In this document: piece by piece, positions 27,612-33,599 of the stretch
Numbering within the stretch: the stretch's first letter is position 1
Layout of the letters: each line of letters starts with the position of its first letter
Assembly (NCBI GenBank): GCA_009699465.1
Contig: WLOE01000007.1
Location: 1 to 33,599, forward strand
Source: Actinomycetota bacterium
GTDB lineage: Bacteria > Actinomycetota > Actinomycetes > S36-B12
Direction of reading: 5' to 3'
Length of the DNA stretch: 33,599 nt
Notes under the pieces: model-generated
Databases searched by the model: none
What the model saw: the letters and a program-made list of their open reading frames with translations, nothing else
What the model was told of the DNA's origin: nothing
Made by a program: the position numbers and the translations under genes

Positions 27612-29054
27612 CTAGCCTGCGCTGAGTCCGGAACTCACTGGAACACTAATCGTCACAATTGATCCCTCGTCAACGAGAATTTCAACGCTGCCCTGAAGCT
27701 CTCCGGTGACCAGTGAGTGCACGATTTGCAGACCAAGGCCCCCAGACTTTGCTGGGTCTTCCAAAATCGATGATTCGATTCCAGACCCGTTATCTCGAAT
27801 TGCGAGAGTAACCACACTGTCGGTGCGCGAAAGCTGAAGTTGAATCACTTCTGCCTGTGCATGTTCAACCGCATTTTGCAAAAGTTCCGACACACACATC
27901 GCTAACGGGGTTGCCACTTGTGCATCAAGCATCCCCACCATGCCTATGCGATCAATTCGTTGCTCGCCTTCACCACCGAGAGCAGGGGCGAGATCGCGCA
28001 CTAGCGCAATGATTCGATCTGCAACTTCATCAAAATCAACGGTTTCATCAACTTGGCGGGCCAAGGTTTCATGAACAACAGCGATCGCAGCAACACGGAG
28101 TTCAGCCTCGCCTAGGGCCGCACGTGTTTCATCGCTTTCCGCCCGTCGGGCCTGCATGCGCAAGAGAGCAGCCACTGTTTGCAGATTATTTTTTACGCGA
28201 TGATGAATCTCGCGAATCGTGGCATCAGCAGAAATGAGTGCCCGCTCTCGCCGACGCACATCCGTGACATCGCGAATCAGAATTAATGCGCCTTGCTCAC
28301 GCCCTGGAACAACCAGTGGGATTCCATGCACGAACGCCACCGCCCGAGCATTCTCTACTTCAACCTGACCAGCAACTTTGCCTCCAGCGATTAAGGCAAC
28401 GTTTTGATCCATCGGACCGTGCCTATGCGACAGACGTACGAGCAACGAACCTAATTCAGCCCCGATGAGTTCTGTTGCAAGCCCAAGGCGACGCAAAATA
28501 CTCATAGCGTTTGGGCTGGCGTACGTGACGACACCTCCATCGTTCAGGCGCACCAACCCATCGCCCACCCGAGGCGCATCGCCACGTTCACCAACAAATT
28601 CTGGCGGAGGAAAACCACCAGCAACCAACATATGCAGTAGATCTTCCGCAACGCTGAGGTACACCTCTTCAAGATGTCCTGCAACCCGTGCTGTTTCCGA
28701 GCTTGAACGCACCACAATGCCAATAACCCGCGAATCAGTATCGCTAGATTCGCGAATGGGAAAAGCGTCACCCACTACACGCCCAAAGTGCAGTGCCTGA
28801 TCAATTTCTGGAAGTTTGCCACGTGGAACAAACCGACCAACCAAGTCTTCTTCAACAGTTGTGGAAGCAGTTGTCGGACGTACCAAGGCAGCGGCGATAA
28901 CTCCCCCGTCGTTCCAAGTAGGCAACCACAGCACAAGATCACTCAGCGATAGATCAGCAATGAGACTCCACGCCTCAATTATTCGTAAAAGGCGGTCGAT
29001 TTGTTCAGGCTGAAGATCTGTGCGCTCCTGAGCGAGGTCAACAATGGTTCTCAC
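27612..29054 (-). CDS. pdtaS: Sensor histidine kinase, PdtaS-like (HisKA_2 type)
   Basis: GAF/PAS-like N-terminus, EIHHRVKNNLQTVAALLRMQARR H-box, NAVEHA N-box, DNGSGI, GLGLQIVHSLV; adjacent to whiB1 as in mycobacteria. Confidence 0.93.
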   Translation of the reverse strand: MRTIVDLAQERTDLQPEQIDRLLRIIEAWSLIADLSLSDLVLWLPTWNDGGVIAAALVRPTTASTTVEEDLVGRFVPRGKLPEIDQALHFGRVVGDAFPIRESSDTDSRVIGIVVRSSSETARVAGHLEEVYLSVAEDLLHMLVAGGFPPPEFVGERGDAPRVGDGLVRLNDGGVVTYASPNAMSILRRLGLATELIGAELGSLLVRLSHRHGPMDQNVALIAGGKVAGQVEVENARAVAFVHGIPLVVPGREQGALILIRDVTDVRRRERALISADATIREIHHRVKNNLQTVAALLRMQARRAESDETRAALGEAELRVAAIAVVHETLARQVDETVDFDEVADRIIALVRDLAPALGGEGEQRIDRIGMVGMLDAQVATPLAMCVSELLQNAVEHAQAEVIQLQLSRTDSVVTLAIRDNGSGIESSILEDPAKSGGLGLQIVHSLVTGELQGSVEILVDEGSIVTISVPVSSGLSAG

Positions 29055-29129
29055 GGAATCGAGGGTACGGGTTGGGTACGAAGGAATGCAGTAGGCACCG
29101 CAATCCCGGCGAAAGTGTTCCGGTAGGCC

Positions 29130-29390
29130 TTACTGATCCGTGACAGTTTGCTGAATCTGAGTGAAGATTCGGGTACGCAATCCTTCTGGAGTTTGCACTG
29201 TTTCACTGCACTGACGAATCCTCGTTTGAATAATGCGCTCAGCCGTAAATTGATCAGAGCACGGCGGGCACTCTTCAAGATGGTGACCCACCAGATGGGC
29301 ACTTTCTTGCTCAAGCTCATTGTCGAGATAAATCCACATCCAGGCATGAATCTGCACACATGGAACATCGTGATGATTGCCGCAACTCAT
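29130..29390 (-). CDS. rsrA: Mycothiol-system anti-sigma-R factor (ZAS family)
   Basis: HHLEECPPC gives HxxxCxxC; IYLDNEL helix; stop/start overlap with sigR. Confidence 0.93.
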   Translation of the reverse strand: MSCGNHHDVPCVQIHAWMWIYLDNELEQESAHLVGHHLEECPPCSDQFTAERIIQTRIRQCSETVQTPEGLRTRIFTQIQQTVTDQ

Positions 29391-30025
29391 GACTTCACCT
29401 CCGCTGCGATAAAGCCGCGTTCGGCGGCGTAATCTCGAAGGAGCTCGCGCAATTGCTTACGTCCGCGGCTTAAGCGCGACATCACCGTGCCAACCGGAGT
29501 TTCCATAATTTCCGCTGCTTCTTTGTATGAAAAACCCTCGATATCTACAAGGTATACCGCCATGCGAAAATCTTCGGGTAGTGCAGCGAGCGCATCCACA
29601 ATTTCACCGTCAGCAAGTCGGGCCATCGCTTCAGCTTCAGCTGAGCGCATTCCGAGGTTTTCGCCCACTTCATTGAGCTCACCTTCAGTGAGTTCATCTG
29701 CACTAGTGTGCAGTGGCGCACGCTGCTTTTTGCGGTACTGATTGATGTAGGTATTCGTCAGAATGCGAAACAACCAAGCTTTGAGGTTTGTGCCCTCTGT
29801 AAACGAATCAAAAGCAGCAAAAGCCTTGAGCGTGGCTTCCTGTACTAAATCTTCAGCGTCAGTGGGGTTGCGAGTCATGCGCAGTGCCGCCCCGTAAAGG
29901 GAGTCCAAAAACGGCGCAACATCGCGCTCAAAGCGGGCTGCGGTTGCATTCTGCGTTTCCGTTGACATCACCACTGAGCCTACGACACCGGGATCCAGTG
30001 CGACGAAGCTCACGGTTTGAGTCAC
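29387..30025 (-). CDS. sigR: ECF RNA polymerase sigma factor SigR/SigH
   Basis: [77 protein letters not shown]; alternative internal start at 29968. Confidence 0.95.
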   Translation of the reverse strand: MTQTVSFVALDPGVVGSVVMSTETQNATAARFERDVAPFLDSLYGAALRMTRNPTDAEDLVQEATLKAFAAFDSFTEGTNLKAWLFRILTNTYINQYRKKQRAPLHTSADELTEGELNEVGENLGMRSAEAEAMARLADGEIVDALAALPEDFRMAVYLVDIEGFSYKEAAEIMETPVGTVMSRLSRGRKQLRELLRDYAAERGFIAAEVKS

Positions 30026-30034
30026 ATTAGAGAA

Positions 30035-30061
30035 AACATTGCTTATGCGCTAAATATTCCC
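30035..30061 (-). promoter_or_regulatory. SigR/SigH-type autoregulatory promoter
   Basis: Minus strand GGGAAT-N18-GTT (ATTCCC at 30056-30061, AAC at 30035-30037) directly upstream of sigR. Confidence 0.8.
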
Positions 30062-30765
30062 TAGTGGGCTTGGATCGGTTCCCGAAGTGCTGGCCCGTTA
30101 TTACGAGCATTGTTGACTGTGGTCGCCACGGGATAGGCCGTAAGAGGCACAAGGGTGGGCTTGAGTAGCGGTTCAACCTCAACTTTCGAGCGACCATCAA
30201 GCCACCAATCCCAGCGATCCTTAGGCACCATGACCGGCATTCGGTCATGGATTCGGATGAGATCCTCGTTGGCTGCGGTCGTTAACACACAACACGTCAG
30301 TAGCCATGTGCCATCCGGTCGCTTCCACCACTCGTACAGCCCAGCCATGGCCAAGGTACTGCCCTCACTGGACTGGATATAAAACGGCAGTTTGGCTGGA
30401 CGTCCCGAGCCCGTGGTGGCCTGCGAGGCGTACCACTCGTAATAACCATCGGCAGGAACCAAACAACGCTGGGAGGCAAAGGCTTTTCGAAAGGAGGGCT
30501 TGTCAGCAACAGTCTCGGATCTCGCGTTGGTGAGTTTCGCTGCAATCGAGGCATCCTTAGCCCACGAGGGAACAAGGCCCCAGGTCGCAATCTCTAACGA
30601 GCGTACTGGTGGCTCATCGGCAACCCGTTTGTCGACCACGATGTAGACAGGCTTACTCGGCGCCACATTGAAGTCAGGCTCCAGAAGTTGCTCGGGCATG
30701 GCCGAAGCTTCAAATTCGACAACCAAGGCCGCAGGGTCCTGCGCTGCTACATACCGACCACACAT
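30061..30765 (-). CDS. SOS response-associated peptidase (SRAP/HMCES/YedK family)
   Basis: Starts MCGRYVA with catalytic Cys2; [37 protein letters not shown]. Confidence 0.96.
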   Translation of the reverse strand: MCGRYVAAQDPAALVVEFEASAMPEQLLEPDFNVAPSKPVYIVVDKRVADEPPVRSLEIATWGLVPSWAKDASIAAKLTNARSETVADKPSFRKAFASQRCLVPADGYYEWYASQATTGSGRPAKLPFYIQSSEGSTLAMAGLYEWWKRPDGTWLLTCCVLTTAANEDLIRIHDRMPVMVPKDRWDWWLDGRSKVEVEPLLKPTLVPLTAYPVATTVNNARNNGPALREPIQAH

Positions 30766-30784
30766 GAGCACTACCCTTGCGTTG

Positions 30785-32089
30785 ATGTCCCCTTCACCGC
30801 AACCGCGCTGGGCTGCCCCACGATCCTTGGCGCCTATTCATGCCACGGTACGGGTCCCAGGCTCAAAATCAGCCACCAACCGAGCGTTGATTTTGGCCGC
30901 CTTGGCGGACGGACCAAGCGCGATCCACCAAGCCCTTGATGCTCGAGACACTCGCCTGATGGTCGGTGCATTACGCAGCCTTGGCACGGTGCTTGAGATC
31001 AGCGAGCCCACTGCCGTCGGCAATGTGAATGTTGTGGTTCGACCCGCTGCATTCACCGGACCCGCAGCGATCGACGTCGGCCTGGCCGGAACCGTGATGC
31101 GCTTTGTTCCTCCAGTCGCCGCTTTAGCTACCGGCGATATTTCATTCGACGGCGACGAAGGTGCCCGAGTACGACCGATGGCAACAACATTGAATGCGCT
31201 GCGTGCGCTGGGTGTATTTATTACTGGCGATCAAAGTTTGCCGTTCACCGTTCATGGCACAGGTTCAGTTGCTGGTGGCGAAATAGTCATTGATGCTTCT
31301 GCATCAAGCCAGTTCGTTTCTGCTCTACTTCTTGCAGCCGCACGTTTTGAAAACGGATTGATGATTCGCCACGAAGGCGCACCTGTACCAAGTCAGCCGC
31401 ACATTGACATGACAATCGCGATGCTTGGAGAGCACGGTGTCATCGTTGAAACGCCAGACTCCGTGACTTGGACTGTTGCGCACCAGCGCATTGCTCCCGT
31501 AGATCGCACCATTGAGCCAGACCTCTCGAACGCCGCACCATTCTTAGCAGCTGCCATGGTGACTAGCGGCGAAATCACGATCCCGGATTGGCCCGCTCAC
31601 ACCACACAAGCCGGCGATGCCTTGCGGGATCTACTCGGCGCAATGGGCGCCACAATTTCCCTTGATTCATCTGGCCTTACGTGCGCAATGCAGGGTGACA
31701 TTCGCGGTATAGATGCAGACCTTCACGATGTCGGCGAACTCACGCCAACCCTTGTTGCAATCGCGAGCCTGGCGACAACTGAAACTCGCTTCCGCGGAAT
31801 TGGTCATCTTCGTGGGCATGAAACCGATCGATTAGCCGCGCTCGTTCACGAGATTAATCATCTCGGCGGTGACGCAACCGAAACACAGGACGGCATCATT
31901 GTGCGTCCGACAATGTTGCACGCCGGCACCTTCTCGACCTATCACGATCACCGTATGGCAACAGCCGGTGCAGTGATTGGACTGCGAATATCCGGTGTTG
32001 AAGTGGAAAATATCGACACCACCGCCAAAACCTTGCCGGGCTTTGCCGCCCGATGGGAGTCGCTCGTTGCTGGATCAATAAATCCGTGA
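30785..32089 (+). CDS. aroA: 3-phosphoshikimate 1-carboxyvinyltransferase (EPSP synthase)
   Basis: [59 protein letters not shown] 30764 is an alternative in-frame start. Confidence 0.95.
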   Translation: MSPSPQPRWAAPRSLAPIHATVRVPGSKSATNRALILAALADGPSAIHQALDARDTRLMVGALRSLGTVLEISEPTAVGNVNVVVRPAAFTGPAAIDVGLAGTVMRFVPPVAALATGDISFDGDEGARVRPMATTLNALRALGVFITGDQSLPFTVHGTGSVAGGEIVIDASASSQFVSALLLAAARFENGLMIRHEGAPVPSQPHIDMTIAMLGEHGVIVETPDSVTWTVAHQRIAPVDRTIEPDLSNAAPFLAAAMVTSGEITIPDWPAHTTQAGDALRDLLGAMGATISLDSSGLTCAMQGDIRGIDADLHDVGELTPTLVAIASLATTETRFRGIGHLRGHETDRLAALVHEINHLGGDATETQDGIIVRPTMLHAGTFSTYHDHRMATAGAVIGLRISGVEVENIDTTAKTLPGFAARWESLVAGSINP

Positions 32090-33123
32090 CCAGCAAAAAA
32101 ACCCATGAGCGCTGGGATGAGGATGATGTTCGCATTCGGCCAGGACGCACGAAATCTCGACCGCGCACAAAAGAGCGACCAGCACATAACGATGCCGAAG
32201 GCGGCATGGTCATTGCCGTTGATCGTGGCCGATTCACCGTTGCCCTAGATACCGAGGATGAGTTAGCAAACGGAAAACAAATTTATGCGATTAAGGCTCG
32301 CGAACTTGGACGCAAAGGCATTGTTGTTGGCGATCTTGTAGACCTCACTGGTGCCGACACGTCAGGCACTGACGACCTGGCTCGCATTGTTCGACGCAAA
32401 GAACGCACCTCAACGCTGCGTCGCACGGCTGACGATGTTGACCCGGTTGAACGCATTGTGGTTTCAAATGCGAACCAACTCGCAATTGTTACGGCAACTG
32501 CAGATCCTGAACCTTCGTATGGACTTATTGACCGGGCACTCGTAGCTGCCTTCGATGAGGGCATCCAACCGATGCTCGTCATTACCAAAACTGATATCGC
32601 AAGTGCTGATGCATTGCTAGCGATGTATGGGCCACTCGATCTTCCGGTGTTCACCATCAACAATCGCATTCCACCTACAGAGCTACTTGAAGCATTACGC
32701 AATCAAGTAACAGTGGTGCTAGGCCACTCTGGCGTGGGTAAATCTACGTTAGTCAATGCAATCGTTCCTGGCTCTGTGCGCAGCACCGGTCACGTGAATG
32801 TGGTGACGGGCAAAGGTCGTCACACCTCAACAAGCGCAGTCGCGCTTGAGCTTCCCACTGGCGGCTGGATCATTGATACGCCAGGAATTCGTTCCTTTGG
32901 TCTTGCTCACGTCAAGGCAGAACACATGATCCATGCGTTTCCTGAATTGGAACCAGGTATTGAGCACTGCCCTCGTTCGTGTTCACATGATGAACCAGAT
33001 TGCGGATTGAACGTGTGGATTGAAACTCAACCAGTTCAGATTCGCGAACGACTGCTTTCACTTCGCCGACTTCTAGCTCAACCAGCACAACCAGTTGCCG
33101 AGGAATCACTTCCTACCGAATAA
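32086..33123 (+). CDS. rsgA: Ribosome small subunit-dependent GTPase A (circularly permuted GTPase)
   Basis: [28 protein letters not shown], Cys/His zinc motif [15 protein letters not shown] start overlaps aroA stop (GTGA). Confidence 0.95.
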   Translation: MTSKKTHERWDEDDVRIRPGRTKSRPRTKERPAHNDAEGGMVIAVDRGRFTVALDTEDELANGKQIYAIKARELGRKGIVVGDLVDLTGADTSGTDDLARIVRRKERTSTLRRTADDVDPVERIVVSNANQLAIVTATADPEPSYGLIDRALVAAFDEGIQPMLVITKTDIASADALLAMYGPLDLPVFTINNRIPPTELLEALRNQVTVVLGHSGVGKSTLVNAIVPGSVRSTGHVNVVTGKGRHTSTSAVALELPTGGWIIDTPGIRSFGLAHVKAEHMIHAFPELEPGIEHCPRSCSHDEPDCGLNVWIETQPVQIRERLLSLRRLLAQPAQPVAEESLPTE

Positions 33124-33137
33124 CACGAACACATTTC

Positions 33138-33596
33138 CTATTTGATCAGTGAGGCCCAGACTGCTTCTGCACCACTGTGACCAGCAGCGAGCACAAATAA
33201 GGTCGCGATGACAGACAACGCGATGACCCCCACACTGGCGACGCGGAGCCAAACCGGGCGTTTGCGACTTGCCGGGATTCCCCGGTCGAAAAACCAAAAA
33301 ACAATGACGGCTAACCCAAAAAGTCCAACCCACAGCGGTGCCTGATCACCCCAACGCAGGTGATCAGCGGTGACATCCTTGATCTCGGCCAATTGCTCAC
33401 CTGCCTCTTTAGCCAGCACCGCACTACCGATACTCACGAAGGCACCCAGCGCTACGAGTGGGCCAAATCGTCGCGAAAACCTCGGCATTAGCGCCATCAA
33501 CACAGCGCCGAGCGCAGTAAGCGGCACCAAAACCACCACCGCGTGGACGATCAGCGGATGGAGCGGAATACCACCGACGGTAATGAGTTGCGACAT
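33138..33596 (-). CDS. DUF2231 family membrane protein
   Basis: GGIPLHPLIVHAVVVLVPLTALG N-terminus and four hydrophobic helices. Confidence 0.82.
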   Translation of the reverse strand: MSQLITVGGIPLHPLIVHAVVVLVPLTALGAVLMALMPRFSRRFGPLVALGAFVSIGSAVLAKEAGEQLAEIKDVTADHLRWGDQAPLWVGLFGLAVIVFWFFDRGIPASRKRPVWLRVASVGVIALSVIATLFVLAAGHSGAEAVWASLIK

Positions 33597-33599
33597 AAC

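Overview
A roughly 33.6 kb chromosomal segment from an actinobacterium, mostly core housekeeping genes with very compact spacing. Left to right it holds: a thrB-thrC-hom / aquaporin / lysA-argS block; a cold-shock gene; PPK2 and YihY; tRNA-Arg(CCG); a VUT-family transporter and tgt (7-deazaguanine tRNA modification); a secreted TAP-like hydrolase; PAC2; a DUF697-type GTPase; a lytic transglycosylase; a two-gene L,D-transpeptidase and Abhydrolase_9 unit; kgd (2-oxoglutarate decarboxylase/dehydrogenase) with a DUF6104 gene; a quinone oxidoreductase; the Ni-SOD pair sodX/sodN; a UsfX-like anti-sigma plus SigF-type sigma; a lipid kinase; and a whiB1-pdtaS-rsrA-sigR-SRAP-aroA-rsgA block whose order recalls Mycobacterium tuberculosis Rv3219-Rv3228. 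No mobile element, CRISPR array or obvious defence system was seen. The strongest unexplained signal is in the GTPase gene: an A9 run in the Lys-Lys-Lys frame, followed 5 nt later by a perfect 10-bp stem-loop with a -1-frame stop inside it. This resembles a dnaX-type programmed frameshift or slippage cassette and would yield a GTPase lacking its C-terminal domain. Second is a perfect SigR/SigH-type promoter (GGGAAT-N18-GTT) just upstream of sigR, placed so that its transcript would be nearly leaderless for a longer sigma isoform. All product calls are from reading the translated motifs by eye; no database search was run.
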